Source: Falsiroseomonas sp051433165 | Lineage (GTDB): Bacteria > Pseudomonadota > Alphaproteobacteria > Acetobacterales > Acetobacteraceae | Length of the DNA stretch: 64,000 nt | Direction of reading: 5' to 3' | NCBI RefSeq assembly: GCF_051433165.1 | Contig: NZ_JBHMFS010000018.1 | Coordinates: 1-64,000, forward strand | In this document: piece after piece, positions 46,453-56,063 of the stretch | How positions within the stretch are numbered: position 1 is the stretch's first letter | How the letters are laid out: each line of letters opens with the position of its first letter | Translations under genes and position numbers: made by a program | Notes under the pieces: generated by a model | Seen by the model: only the letters and a program-made list of their open reading frames with translations | What the model was told of the DNA's origin: nothing | Database searches by the model: none

Positions 46453-47901
46453 TCACCCTCCGCCGGCCAGCCGCGCCAGGTCCGGAATCGGCCGGGCGAG
46501 GTCTGGCAGCTCGGCGAAATGCGCCTCCAGCGCCTGCGCCGCATCCAGGGTGAAGCCGTCCGCCCCGCGCGGGCCGACCACCTGCAGGCCGAAGGGCATA
46601 CCGTATTCATCCCGGCCGCAGGGGATGCAGATGGCGGGGTGGCCGGTCATGGAGATGCCGTAGGTGATGCCGGAGGTGGCGAAGTAGCCCTCCAGCGGCA
46701 TGCCCTCCATTTCCGTTGGGTAGGGGAGCTGCTTGGGGAAAGGCGTCAGCGCCTGGCAGGGCAGCAGCAGCAGGTCGTGGCGGGTGAAGAAGTCCTGGAA
46801 GGCACGGTAGATGCGGGTCTGTTCGGTGTGTGCATCCGCCAGGTCGGACAGGCTGTAGCGCAGCCCTTCCTCGTAATTGCTGCGCGTATTGCCGCCCAGG
46901 AGCTTCGGGTCGCGCTCATAGTATTTGCGGAAGCCGGCGAGGAAGTTGGTGCAGCGGATGACGCGATAGGCACGGTCCAGCCCTGCCATGTCCGGGTTCT
47001 CCGCCTCGCAGGCGCCGAAGGCGCCCGCAACTGCCGCCATGCGGGCCTGGAACACCCGGCGAATGCTGGGCGCGATCGGGGCGAAACCGAGATCGACGGA
47101 GATCGCCACCCGCAGGGACGACAGATCCAGCGGCCGCCGCAGCGTCAGCCCCGCCAGCGCCTCGGGCTGCGGATTGGCCATTGGGTCGCGGCTGTCATTG
47201 CTGACCATGGCGCCGAGCAGCAGCGCCGTATCCGCCACGTTGCGCCCCATCGGCCCCTGCACGGACAGCACGGACCAGCCCTGCCGCCGGCGTTCGGAAG
47301 CGACCAGCCCCGGCGTCGGCCGGAACCCCACCACGCCGGACCACGCCGCCGGCTTCCGAAGCGACCCGCCGGTGTCGGAGCCGGTGCAGAGCGGCAGCAT
47401 CGAGGTCGCCAACGCCACGCCGGACCCGCCGGAGGACCCGGCGCAGGATAGTGCCGGGTCGAAGGCATTGCCGGTGGCACCGTACACATCGTTGATGGTC
47501 GTGCCGCCGGTGCCGAATTCCGGCGTGTTGGTCTTGGCCAGGATGATGCCGCCAGCCTGGCGCAGCGCCGCCACCATGCGTTCGTCGCGGTCCGGCACAT
47601 GGTCGCGGAACATCGGCGATCCATAGGTGGTGCGAAGGCCCGCCGTGTCGTTCAGGTCCTTGATGCCGATCGGCAGCCCGTGCAGCGCGCCGAGCTTGTC
47701 GCCGCGCATCACCTGCGCCTCCGCCTCCCGCGCCGCGCGCATCCCGCCTTCGATATCCAGCGCGACGACGGCATTCACCGCCGGGTTCACCGCCTCGATC
47801 CGGCGCAGGCAATCCTGCAGCAACTCCACCGGGGAGATGCGGCGCGTGCCGATCAGCCGGCGGAGCTCCACCGCCGGCAGGTCGCAGAGCGAGGCGCTCA
47901 T
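46453..47901 (-). CDS. Amidase (amidase signature family)
   Basis: This 482-residue hydrolase has the full Ser-cisSer-Lys set: K81 (IGIKDLND), S156 (CAGSSGGS) and nucleophile S180 (GSDTGGSLRK). It would cut an amide, releasing ammonia. Its start overlaps the solute-binding-protein stop as ATGA, so it is co-translated with an importer component. The substrate is not predictable, though context hints at an amide or N-acyl organic acid. Confidence 0.9.
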   Translation of the reverse strand: MSASLCDLPAVELRRLIGTRRISPVELLQDCLRRIEAVNPAVNAVVALDIEGGMRAAREAEAQVMRGDKLGALHGLPIGIKDLNDTAGLRTTYGSPMFRDHVPDRDERMVAALRQAGGIILAKTNTPEFGTGGTTINDVYGATGNAFDPALSCAGSSGGSGVALATSMLPLCTGSDTGGSLRKPAAWSGVVGFRPTPGLVASERRRQGWSVLSVQGPMGRNVADTALLLGAMVSNDSRDPMANPQPEALAGLTLRRPLDLSSLRVAISVDLGFAPIAPSIRRVFQARMAAVAGAFGACEAENPDMAGLDRAYRVIRCTNFLAGFRKYYERDPKLLGGNTRSNYEEGLRYSLSDLADAHTEQTRIYRAFQDFFTRHDLLLLPCQALTPFPKQLPYPTEMEGMPLEGYFATSGITYGISMTGHPAICIPCGRDEYGMPFGLQVVGPRGADGFTLDAAQALEAHFAELPDLARPIPDLARLAGGG

Positions 47902-49469
47902 GGTGCGCGCCGCGTCGCCGTGGCCAGCGTGCTCTGGTTGGCCTGCGGCGTGTAGACGAGATCGGGCGTCGTCGCCCAGGTGGAGACCCAGAAGACCAAC
48001 GGCAGGATCGCGCGGCTGTCCATCACCTTCACCATCGTCTCCTGCAGGATGGCGCGGCGGCGGTCCTCATCCACCGTCACCAGCGCCTGGCGGATCGCCG
48101 CATCCACCTGCGGGTCCGAATAGCGGCCGCGGTTCGATCCGCCATAGGCACCGCCACGGGTATGCACGATGCCTACGAAGGTGCCCGCCGCCTCCCCGGT
48201 GCCGGCGCCCCAGCTATGCAGCATGTGCGACAGCTCGTTGCGCGCGGTGCGGCCGGAATAGACGGTATGCGGCATCGCCTCCACCGCCACACGGATGCCG
48301 ATGCGGCCCCACATCTGCGCCACCGCCTGCACGGTGCGGGTGGCATTCACGATGCGGTCGTTGCTGGTGTGCAGGACGATGCGGAAGCCCTCCGGATAGC
48401 CGGCTTCCGCCAGAAGGCGGCGGGCGCGGGCGGGGTCCGGTGTCTCCGGCTGGATGGCCGGGTTGAAGCCGAAGAAGCCTTCGGGCACGAGCTGGTTGGC
48501 GCGCACCGCCTCCCCCTCATTCACCCGGTCCACGATGATGTCGCGATCGATGGCGAGCGACAGCGCCTGGCGCACGCGCAGATCCTGCATCGGGTTGCGC
48601 GGCAGCGGGTTGCCGGCATTGTCGCTGGCATTGCCGGGGATCGGCACGGCGTTGTGCACATCAACGGACAGGAAGGTCATGCGGTTGGTGGCACCCGACC
48701 ACAGCCGGATGTTGGATTGCCGCCGCAGCCTTTCCATGTCGGTGCTCGGCACTTCGTTGATCATGTCGACATCGCCGGCCAGCATGGCGGCGACGCGGGC
48801 CGGGCCGAGCGTGATGATGCGGAAGGTGACGCGGTCCCACGGCTCCGCGCCGCCCCAGTAATTCGGGTTGCGCTCATAGATCATGCGGTCGCTCGGGCGG
48901 TGTTCCACAAGACGGTAGGGGCCGGTGCCGATTGCAGCGCGCACCGCCTGGTAATCCGCCGTGGTCGCCGTCTCACCATGCTTGCGGGAGATGATGGCGA
49001 CGGAGCTGAGATCGATCGCCAGCAGCGGCGAAGGTCCATCCGTGTGCAGGCGGATGGTGTGCGGATCGACGATGGTCCAGCTCTTGATCTGCTTGGTGAA
49101 GGTGCCGAAGGAACTCGGGCTGCCCGGCACACGCGGCGCACGTTCCAGGGAGAAGGCGACATCATCGGCGGTGAAGGGCGAGCCATCATGGAAGGTGACG
49201 CCGCGCCGCAGCTTGAACTCCCAGGTCGTGTCATCGACCAGCCGCCAGCTCTCGGCGAGTCCGGGCGTGATCTGCTGGTTGGCGTCCTGATGCGTCAGCG
49301 CATCGAAGACGTGGCGGGCCTGGGAGTTGTTGACGCCGTTGTTGTGGAAATGCGGATCGAGCGAGGTGGGCGGCGCGGCCAGGCCGATGCGGAGTTCGGC
49401 AGCGTGCAGCGGCGTGGCGGCCAGCAGCACCGCAAGGCCGCAGGCTGCAAGGCGGGTGGGGATGGCCAT
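47898..49469 (-). CDS. ABC peptide/nickel-type substrate-binding protein
   Basis: This 523-residue periplasmic receptor has a signal peptide (MAIPTRLAACGLAVLLAATP) and family-5 features: GLAAPPTSLDPHFHNNGVNN, LAESWRLVDDTTWEFKLR and FHDGSPFTADDVAFSLER. Such proteins bind peptides, nickel, or chelators such as EDTA. No cognate permease genes are in the window. The start at 49469 puts the signal peptide first. Confidence 0.9.
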   Translation of the reverse strand: MAIPTRLAACGLAVLLAATPLHAAELRIGLAAPPTSLDPHFHNNGVNNSQARHVFDALTHQDANQQITPGLAESWRLVDDTTWEFKLRRGVTFHDGSPFTADDVAFSLERAPRVPGSPSSFGTFTKQIKSWTIVDPHTIRLHTDGPSPLLAIDLSSVAIISRKHGETATTADYQAVRAAIGTGPYRLVEHRPSDRMIYERNPNYWGGAEPWDRVTFRIITLGPARVAAMLAGDVDMINEVPSTDMERLRRQSNIRLWSGATNRMTFLSVDVHNAVPIPGNASDNAGNPLPRNPMQDLRVRQALSLAIDRDIIVDRVNEGEAVRANQLVPEGFFGFNPAIQPETPDPARARRLLAEAGYPEGFRIVLHTSNDRIVNATRTVQAVAQMWGRIGIRVAVEAMPHTVYSGRTARNELSHMLHSWGAGTGEAAGTFVGIVHTRGGAYGGSNRGRYSDPQVDAAIRQALVTVDEDRRRAILQETMVKVMDSRAILPLVFWVSTWATTPDLVYTPQANQSTLATATRRAP

Positions 49470-49516
49470 CGCAATCTCTCCTTTACGTTGCGCCAGCCGG
49501 GCTGGCCGTTGGTGGT

Positions 49517-50380
49517 TCAGTCGAGCAGGCCGAAGAGGGTGGTGTTGAAGGCCTCCGCCGCCTCGTAGCTCACCCAATGCCCGGCGCCGGGAATCGTGTG
49601 AAAGGGGATGTGCGGGTCCGCCGCGCGCAGCACGTCGCGCCGCGCCGCGATGGCGCCGCGACCGATATTGTCCTGTTCGCCCCAGATCGCGGCGAGCCGG
49701 CCGCGCAGGGGCGGCAGGCTGCGGGCCAAGATGTCCGTGCGGCTGATCTCCGGGCTGCGGACGCGGCCTGACTCCGCATTGCCTTCCTGCAGATGCAGCG
49801 CCAGCGGGTCGATGCGCGCGGCATCGGCGAACATCAGCACCTCCAGCGTCTGCTGGTGCACGGCGAGCCGCGCGGCGCGGTCCGGCTGGCGGCGCCAGGA
49901 CCCCATGGGCGCCATCGGCGCGCGCGGCAGGCCAAGGCCGTTGGAGCCGACGATGACGAAGCGCCGCAGCCGGTCGCCCAACTGCACCGCCACCGGCCCG
50001 CCGAGCACGCCGCCGAAGGAGAAACCCACCAGGTCCAGCGTCCCGTCCCCCGGCAACAGGCGGTGCAGCCCGTCCACCACGATGGCGGCCATCGCCTGCG
50101 GATCCTCCGGCGCCGGCGGCATGGCCGATTCACCGAGGCCCGGCAGATCCACCGCCAGCACCTGACGGTTGCGCGACAGCGGCAGCACGTTGCGGATCCA
50201 GTGGCTCCAGCCGCCATAGCCGCCATGCAGCAGCACGAGGGGCGGACCTTCGCCCCAGATGCGCCAGACCAGGCTGCCATCCCCGCAGGGCGTCTCCACG
50301 CGCCGCGCCAGGCCAGCGACATGTGCCTCGATCGCCGCGGGTGTCGCGCCGAGTGCGGCCATGTCCGGCGGGATCGGCAT
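49517..50380 (-). CDS. Alpha/beta hydrolase
   Basis: This 287-residue hydrolase has LVLLHGGYGGWSHW, the nucleophile elbow GFSFGG and PGAGHWVSYE with the catalytic His. It starts one base inside the crotonase stop (TGATG). It may cleave a ring-opened or ester intermediate of the surrounding pathway; the exact substrate is unknown. Confidence 0.85.
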   Translation of the reverse strand: MPIPPDMAALGATPAAIEAHVAGLARRVETPCGDGSLVWRIWGEGPPLVLLHGGYGGWSHWIRNVLPLSRNRQVLAVDLPGLGESAMPPAPEDPQAMAAIVVDGLHRLLPGDGTLDLVGFSFGGVLGGPVAVQLGDRLRRFVIVGSNGLGLPRAPMAPMGSWRRQPDRAARLAVHQQTLEVLMFADAARIDPLALHLQEGNAESGRVRSPEISRTDILARSLPPLRGRLAAIWGEQDNIGRGAIAARRDVLRAADPHIPFHTIPGAGHWVSYEAAEAFNTTLFGLLD

Positions 50381-51165
50381 CAGCGTCCCTGGAACACGGG
50401 GGTGCGCTTTTCCATGAAGGCGCGGCGGCCCTCGGTATAGTCGGCGCTGTTGAAGCAGGTCTCGACATGGCCGCGCATCATCGCCGCATCCTGCGCGCTT
50501 TCCGGCTTCATCAGCTCGTTCACGATGGCCTTGGAGGCGCGTACCGACAGCGGCGCCTTCTGCGCCACCGCCTCGGCATAGGCGCGCACCTCCGCCTCCA
50601 GCGCATCCGGCGCGCAGATGCGGTTGATCAGGCCGAGGCGCAGCGCCTCCTCCGCCTCCAGCCGGCGAGCGGAGAACAATATGTCCTTCGCCGCCGCCGG
50701 CCCCACCAGCCCGACCAGCCTCCGCAGGCTGTCATGTGCATAGGCGATGCCGAGATTGGCGGCAGGGATGCCGAACTTCGAATCCGAGGCTGCGAAGCGA
50801 ACATCCGCCGCCATGGCGATGCCCAGCCCGCCGCCCATGCAGAAGCCGCGGATTAGCGCGAGCAGTGGCTTGTCGAGCGCGTTCAACGCCGCGCGGGCGC
50901 CATCCGAGACCGCGGAATAGGCCGCCGCGGCTTCCGCATCGCTGCGGTTCTTCTCGAACTGGGAGATATCGGCGCCGGAGACGAAGGCCTTGTCGCCATC
51001 ACCCTGCATCACCACCACGCGGATCGCGGGGTCCGCCTGGAAGTCGGCGAGAATTTCCGCCAATGCGCTCCACATCTCCAGCGACATGGCATTGCGCTTG
51101 GTGGGGTTGCTGAAAGTCATCCAGCCGATTCCGCCGGTCTTCTCCGACAGCATGCGTCCCGTCAT
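50380..51165 (-). CDS. Crotonase-fold protein lacking both catalytic glutamates
   Basis: This 261-residue protein has the crotonase shape: NPTKRNAMSLEMW at the start, FVSGADISQF (oxyanion hole) and GFCMGGGLGIAMAADV. Compared with enoyl-CoA hydratase, the E144 position (GGGCE) is Gly (GGGLG) and the E164 position (FGxPE) is Ala (FGIPAA). It is therefore unlikely to hydrate enoyl-CoA; an isomerase, hydrolase or lyase role is possible. It lies between CaiB and hydrolase genes in one operon. Confidence 0.85.
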   Translation of the reverse strand: MTGRMLSEKTGGIGWMTFSNPTKRNAMSLEMWSALAEILADFQADPAIRVVVMQGDGDKAFVSGADISQFEKNRSDAEAAAAYSAVSDGARAALNALDKPLLALIRGFCMGGGLGIAMAADVRFAASDSKFGIPAANLGIAYAHDSLRRLVGLVGPAAAKDILFSARRLEAEEALRLGLINRICAPDALEAEVRAYAEAVAQKAPLSVRASKAIVNELMKPESAQDAAMMRGHVETCFNSADYTEGRRAFMEKRTPVFQGR

Positions 51166-51178
51166 GTCCCGCGCTCCC

Positions 51179-52378
51179 TCAGATCACGTTCTGCGTGCGC
51201 AGCGCGGCAATGGCCGCGGCGTCGTAACCCAGCTCCGCCAGAAGCGCGTCACTGTGCTCGCCGAGTTCCGGCGTCGGCATCCGCAGCGTCGCCGGCTGCG
51301 GCGCGGCGGAGAGGTTGATCGGCTGCCCCACCACACCCAGCGTGCCGAGGCTCGCATGTTCCACCTGCTTGGCGATGCCGAGGTGCTGGACCTGCGGATC
51401 GCCGAAAGTCTGGTCGATGCTGTAGATCGGCCCGCTCGGCACGCCCGCCTTGGTGAGCAGCGCGACAAGCTCCGCACTCGACATCTTCGCGGTGATCTCC
51501 GCGATGGCCTGGTTCAGCGCCACGCGGTTCTTGCGGCGCTTGCCCGTATCGCTGAAATCCGCGTGCGTGATCAGGTCCGGCCGACCCAGCGCCTCGCATA
51601 GCCGGCGGTACAGGCGGTCCCCGGCGGCGGCGATGTTCACCGTGCCATCGGTGGTGGGGAAGACGCCGGTGGGTGTGCTGGTCGGGTGGTCGTTGCCGGC
51701 CTGGGCGGGCACTTCCTTGTCCATCAGCCAGCGGCTGCCCTGGAAATCCAGCATCGCGATCTGCGCTTCCAGCAGCGAGGTATGCACCCACTGCCCGACG
51801 CCGGTATGCTCGCGGTCCAGCAGCGCCATCAGCACGCCCTGCGCCAGGAAATGGCCGGAGGTGAGGTCCGCGATCGGAATGCCGACGCGCACCGGCCCCT
51901 GCCCCGGCAGCCCGGTGATGGACATCAGCCCGCCCATCCCCTGCGCGATCTGGTCCACACCCGGCCGCGTCGCATATGGACCATCCTGTCCGAAGCCTGC
52001 GATCGAGCCATAGACGATGCGCGGATTGACCTTGCGGCAGGCCTCGTAATCCACGCCGAGCCGGGTCTTCACGTCAGACCGGTAATTCTCCAGCACCACA
52101 TCGGCGGTCTCGACCAGCTTGAAGAAAATCGCCTTGCCTTCGGCCTGCTTCAGGTTGAGCGTCAGGCTGCGCTTGTTGCGGTGCAGGTTCTGGAAGTCCG
52201 AGCCATGCCGCTTGCCGATCAGCCCGCCCCCCGGTTCGTCATCCAGCGCCGCCGGCGGCTCGATCTTGATGACGTCGGCGCCCCAGTCGGCAAGCTGGCG
52301 GGCGCAGGTCGGGCCGGCGCGATGCGCGGTGAGATCGAGCACCCGGAAACGGGACAGTGGCAGGCGCGGTTCGGGCAT
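51179..52378 (-). CDS. CaiB/BaiF-type (family III) CoA transferase
   Basis: This 399-residue transferase has GADVIKIEPP at the N-terminus, GLMSITGLPGQGP and the nucleophile Asp in PIADLTSGHFLAQG. It moves CoA between carboxylic acids without free CoA. It is the first gene of the minus-strand catabolic operon; the SDR gene diverges 145 bases upstream. The start at 52378 (MPEPRLPLSRFRVLDL) is typical. Confidence 0.9.
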   Translation of the reverse strand: MPEPRLPLSRFRVLDLTAHRAGPTCARQLADWGADVIKIEPPAALDDEPGGGLIGKRHGSDFQNLHRNKRSLTLNLKQAEGKAIFFKLVETADVVLENYRSDVKTRLGVDYEACRKVNPRIVYGSIAGFGQDGPYATRPGVDQIAQGMGGLMSITGLPGQGPVRVGIPIADLTSGHFLAQGVLMALLDREHTGVGQWVHTSLLEAQIAMLDFQGSRWLMDKEVPAQAGNDHPTSTPTGVFPTTDGTVNIAAAGDRLYRRLCEALGRPDLITHADFSDTGKRRKNRVALNQAIAEITAKMSSAELVALLTKAGVPSGPIYSIDQTFGDPQVQHLGIAKQVEHASLGTLGVVGQPINLSAAPQPATLRMPTPELGEHSDALLAELGYDAAAIAALRTQNVI

Positions 52379-52523
52379 ATGGAACTCCAGCGGCGGGGCT
52401 TGGCTTGCCGGCAGGGCCGGGTTTTGCCATCCAATGTGCATCCCAGCCGATTTGGCCGCAGGGAACAACCGTTAAGCTGCCACCGCGCTGCGTCGGCGCG
52501 ATGTGAGCCTGGGAGCGATGGCG

Positions 52524-53279
52524 ATGCATGAGGGAATGCTGGCCGGCAAAGTCGCGCTGGTGACCGGCGCGGCGCGGCGCAACGGGCGCGCCACGGCGCT
52601 GGCGCTCGCCGGCGCCGGGGCCGCCGTGGTGGTCAACACCCGCACCAACATGGCGGAGGTCGAGGCGGTGGCAGCCGAAATCCGCGCCCGCGGCGGCCGC
52701 GCCCTGGCCGTGCAGGCGGATGTGACGGCGGAGGCCGAGGTCGCGGCGATGGTGGCCGCCGCGGTTGCCGAATTCGGCCGTCTCGACATTCTGGTGAACA
52801 ACGCCGCCGACCGCGCCCTCGCCCCGTTCCAGGAGATGGAGCTGGCGGAGTGGCGGCGCGTGGTTTCCATCATCCTCGATGGCGCCTTCCTCTGCGCCCG
52901 CGCCGCGCTGCCGCACATGATCGCGGCAGGCGCTGGGCGGATCATCAATATGGGCGGCGTCACCGGCCATATCGGCGCGTATCAGCGCGCGCATGTCAGC
53001 ACCGCCAAGGCCGGGCTGGTCGGGCTGACCAAGGCGCTGGCGGTGGAATTCGGCGCGCAGGGCATCACCGTGAACTGCGTGGTCCCGGGCAAGATCGGCG
53101 GCCCGCGCAGCGCGACGGCGGGCGAAGCCCCCTCGCCCGCCGGCGGCGCGCGGGTGCTGACCGGTGGCGAGGGGCAGGTGGAGGAGGTGGCGGCGATGAT
53201 CCTGCATCTGTGCCTGCCGGCCAGCCGCTTCATCACCGGCCAATCCCTGCACATCAGCGGCGGCGCCTACCTGCCTTGA
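52524..53279 (+). CDS. SDR-fold protein without catalytic Ser and Tyr
   Basis: This 251-residue Rossmann protein has VALVTGAARRNGRATAL (the TGxxxGxG site lacks its second Gly, R in place), LVNNAADRA (normally NNAG) and AKAGLVGLTKALAVEF. The position of the catalytic Tyr is Val (HVSTAK), and the catalytic Ser is Gly (NMGGVTG); the Lys is kept. Close relatives with this His-Val-x-x-x-Lys pattern exist in nature, so it is not damage. It may bind a ligand or use another mechanism. ATG at 52524 has GGGAG 8 bases upstream. Confidence 0.85.
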   Translation: MHEGMLAGKVALVTGAARRNGRATALALAGAGAAVVVNTRTNMAEVEAVAAEIRARGGRALAVQADVTAEAEVAAMVAAAVAEFGRLDILVNNAADRALAPFQEMELAEWRRVVSIILDGAFLCARAALPHMIAAGAGRIINMGGVTGHIGAYQRAHVSTAKAGLVGLTKALAVEFGAQGITVNCVVPGKIGGPRSATAGEAPSPAGGARVLTGGEGQVEEVAAMILHLCLPASRFITGQSLHISGGAYLP

Positions 53280-54523
53280 TGGTGGAACCGCTCCGGCCGA
53301 TACGGCTCGGGCGGCAGGAAGGGCGCCTCGCCGGTCATCATCTCCGCCAGCAGCCGCCCGGTGGTCGGCCCCAGCGTCAGCCCCTGATGTGCGTGGCCAA
53401 AGGCGCACCAGGCGCCGGGCTGGCCGGGCAGTGGGCCTATCACCGGCAGCATGTCCGGCGTGCAGGGTCGCACGCCCATCCAGGGCTTGTCGTCGACTCG
53501 TTCGCCCAGCGGCAAAAGGCCCTGCGCCAGCGGTTCCGCCCGCGCCAATTGCACCGGCGTTTCCGGCGCATCGGCCTTGGCGAATTCGGCGCCGGTGGTC
53601 AGCCGCACGCCGGCGCGCATCGGCGCCAGCAGGAAGCCGCTCTGCGTATCGAGGACGGGCCGGTTCAGCACCGCATTGCCGCGCAGCCTGTAGTGCATGT
53701 GGTAGCCGCGCTTGCCAAACAGCGGCGGCGTGTAGCCGAAGCGCTGCGTCAGCGCCCCAGCCCCGGCGCCGAGCGCGATCACCACCTCCGCCGCCTCCAC
53801 CGGCCCCTGCGGCGTGGCGACGCGCCAGCCGGCGCCGTGGCGCTCCAGTGTGGCCGCATCGCCGCGCGCGAAGGTGCCGCCGGCCGCGGTGAACAGCCCC
53901 GCATAGGCCAGTGTCAGCGCCTGCGGGTCGCTGACCGAAAGCGGGTCCGTCCAGTGGATCGCGCCCTCGCGCGCCGCCAGCAGATGCGGCTCCGCCGCCG
54001 CCAGCGCCGCGCTGTCCAAGGTGGCGAAGTTCACGCCGTAGTCGCGCCGCGCCCGATCCGCCTCCGCCAGCGCCGCCGCCATGCTCTCGGGCGTGGCGTA
54101 AAGGCGCATCCAGCCGATCGGCCGCAGCAGCGCCATCGCCGCCGTGTCGCGCGCCAGCGCCAGATGCTCATCGAGGCAGGTGGCGATCAGCGCCGCATGA
54201 GCTGCGGCGGCCTGCGCGTAGCGATCCGGCGCCGAGTTCCACCAGTAGCGCAGCAGCGGCGCGGCCAGGCCCGGCAGCGCCGCCGGGTGGTACACCGCAT
54301 CCACGGACCGGTTGCGCGCAATCCGCAAAATCTCGGACAGCTTGCGCGGGAAGGGATGCGGGAACACCGCCTCCCGCTGAATCAGCCCGCCATTGCCAAA
54401 GCTGGCGCCCTCGCCTGGCTCCTGGCGATCCACCAGCACCACGTCACGCCCGCGCCGTTGCAGGTGCAGCGCGACCGAGACGCCCACCATGCCAGCCCCC
54501 AGCACCAGCACCGATCCCGCCAT
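53267..54523 (-). CDS. DadA-like FAD-dependent amino-acid/imino-acid oxidoreductase
   Basis: This 418-residue flavoprotein has the FAD motif VLVLGAGMVGVSVALHL and C-terminal GHAHQGLTLGPTTGRLLAEM. It resembles D-amino acid dehydrogenases and iminodiacetate oxidases (IdaA). It ends inside the SDR gene (13-base overlap of opposite strands). It diverges from the first flavin monooxygenase across 216 bases. The reading frame upstream of 54523 is shadow. Confidence 0.85.
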   Translation of the reverse strand: MAGSVLVLGAGMVGVSVALHLQRRGRDVVLVDRQEPGEGASFGNGGLIQREAVFPHPFPRKLSEILRIARNRSVDAVYHPAALPGLAAPLLRYWWNSAPDRYAQAAAAHAALIATCLDEHLALARDTAAMALLRPIGWMRLYATPESMAAALAEADRARRDYGVNFATLDSAALAAAEPHLLAAREGAIHWTDPLSVSDPQALTLAYAGLFTAAGGTFARGDAATLERHGAGWRVATPQGPVEAAEVVIALGAGAGALTQRFGYTPPLFGKRGYHMHYRLRGNAVLNRPVLDTQSGFLLAPMRAGVRLTTGAEFAKADAPETPVQLARAEPLAQGLLPLGERVDDKPWMGVRPCTPDMLPVIGPLPGQPGAWCAFGHAHQGLTLGPTTGRLLAEMMTGEAPFLPPEPYRPERFHHQGR

Positions 54524-54739
54524 CCGACCCCATCCACGAAACGTCACGCCACCAGACTGCTTTGAAACGATGCGATCCGGTAGCCCCGCCTTGCGCCGTA
54601 TCGGAAGCGCCGCCATGCTGGCCCAAGCGCCAGAACAAACCAACGGCCGACCGCCCGCCGCTTGTGGAGGTTGCATGCTCCGTTCCGCCGCCCGCCGCGC
54701 CTTCGCCGAGGATTGCTTCGCACCGTGACCGAGCGTCGC

Positions 54740-56029
54740 ATGCATCTGGTCGCCTATCTCAAGACGGGCCCGACCGCGAATCACCCCGGCGGCTGGCGCC
54801 ACCCCGAGGCGGCGCTGCACGACATCTTCACGCCCGAGCGCTACGAGCACATCGCCCGCGTGCTGGAGGAAGCCTGTTTCGACGCCTGCTTCTTCGCCGA
54901 CCTGCTCGGCCTGCCGGACATCCATGGCGGGAATTTCGACGCCTATCTCCGCAAGGGCGGGCAGATCAGCTACCTCGACCCGATGACGGTGTTGCCGGTG
55001 ATGGGGCGTGTCACGCGGCATCTCGGCCTCGGCGCCACGCTGTCCACCACCTTCCTGCACCCCTACCACCTGGCGCGCAGCCTGGCCTCGCTGGACATGC
55101 TGACCGGTGGGCGCGCGGCGTGGAACATCGTCACCTCCGCCACCGATCTCGAAGCCCGCAACCTTGGCATGGACGGCATTCCGGCGAAGGAGGATCGCTA
55201 CGACCGCGCGGATGAGGTGCTGGAAGCCTGCACCGCGCTGTGGGGGTGCTGGGATCCGGATGCCTTCGTCATGGACCAGGCGGCCGGCATCTTCATCGAC
55301 CCGTCCAAGGTGCGCTACGCGAACTACGAGGGCCGCACGGTCCGCACGCGCGGCCCGCTCAGCATTCCGCGCACGCCGCAGGGCCGGCCGGTGTTCCTGC
55401 AAGCCGGCGCCTCCGACCGCGGGCGGGATTTCGCGGCGCGCTGGGCGGAGGCCGTGTTCTGCACGCCGCACAGCAAGGCGGACGCCATCGCCTTTCGCAG
55501 CGACATTCACGCCCGCATGCAGGCGCATGACCGCCCGCCCGATGCCTGCCGGGTGCTGCCCGGCTGCGCCGTCGTGCTCGGCGAGACGCCCTCCATCGCG
55601 CGCGAAAAGGCCGCCTACCTGCAATCGCTGATCGAGCCGGAGGCGCAGACCATGCTGCACTCCGCCCTGCTCGGCGCCGATCTGTCGCGGCACCAGACGG
55701 CGGAGGCGGTGGCGGCGGCGCAGGGCAACCAGGGCATCACCGGTTCGCAGGACCGCGTTCTGCAACTGATGAAAAAGGAAAACATCAGCTTCGCCGAAGC
55801 CGCCGCCCGCCCGCGCAACCTGCTGGTCGGCACGGCGCAGAGCATCGCCGATGAGATGGAGGATTGGTTCACCTCCGGCGCCTGCGATGGCTTCGTCGTC
55901 TTCCCCACGGTCTTCCCCCGCATGTTCGAGGATTTCGGCCGACTGGTCGTACCGGAATTGCAGCGCCGCGGACTGTTCCGCCGCGCCTATGCCGGCCGCA
56001 CCCTGCGCGAGAATCTGGCCGCGGACTGA
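54740..56029 (+). CDS. NtaA/SnaA/DszA-type flavin monooxygenase 1
   Basis: This 429-residue TIM-barrel enzyme has GRAAWNIVTSATDLEARNLG, RYDRADEVLEACTALWGCWDPDA and TPQGRPVFLQAGASDRGRDFAARWAEAVF, the TIGR03860-type pattern. It uses reduced flavin from a separate reductase to oxidise chelators, sulfonates or similar. A GTG at 54725 is an alternative start. A second, distant member of the family follows after 34 bases. Confidence 0.9.
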   Translation: MHLVAYLKTGPTANHPGGWRHPEAALHDIFTPERYEHIARVLEEACFDACFFADLLGLPDIHGGNFDAYLRKGGQISYLDPMTVLPVMGRVTRHLGLGATLSTTFLHPYHLARSLASLDMLTGGRAAWNIVTSATDLEARNLGMDGIPAKEDRYDRADEVLEACTALWGCWDPDAFVMDQAAGIFIDPSKVRYANYEGRTVRTRGPLSIPRTPQGRPVFLQAGASDRGRDFAARWAEAVFCTPHSKADAIAFRSDIHARMQAHDRPPDACRVLPGCAVVLGETPSIAREKAAYLQSLIEPEAQTMLHSALLGADLSRHQTAEAVAAAQGNQGITGSQDRVLQLMKKENISFAEAAARPRNLLVGTAQSIADEMEDWFTSGACDGFVVFPTVFPRMFEDFGRLVVPELQRRGLFRRAYAGRTLRENLAAD

Positions 56030-56063
56030 CCCCTCCCTCCTCCCCACCCAGAAGGCCCTGCCC

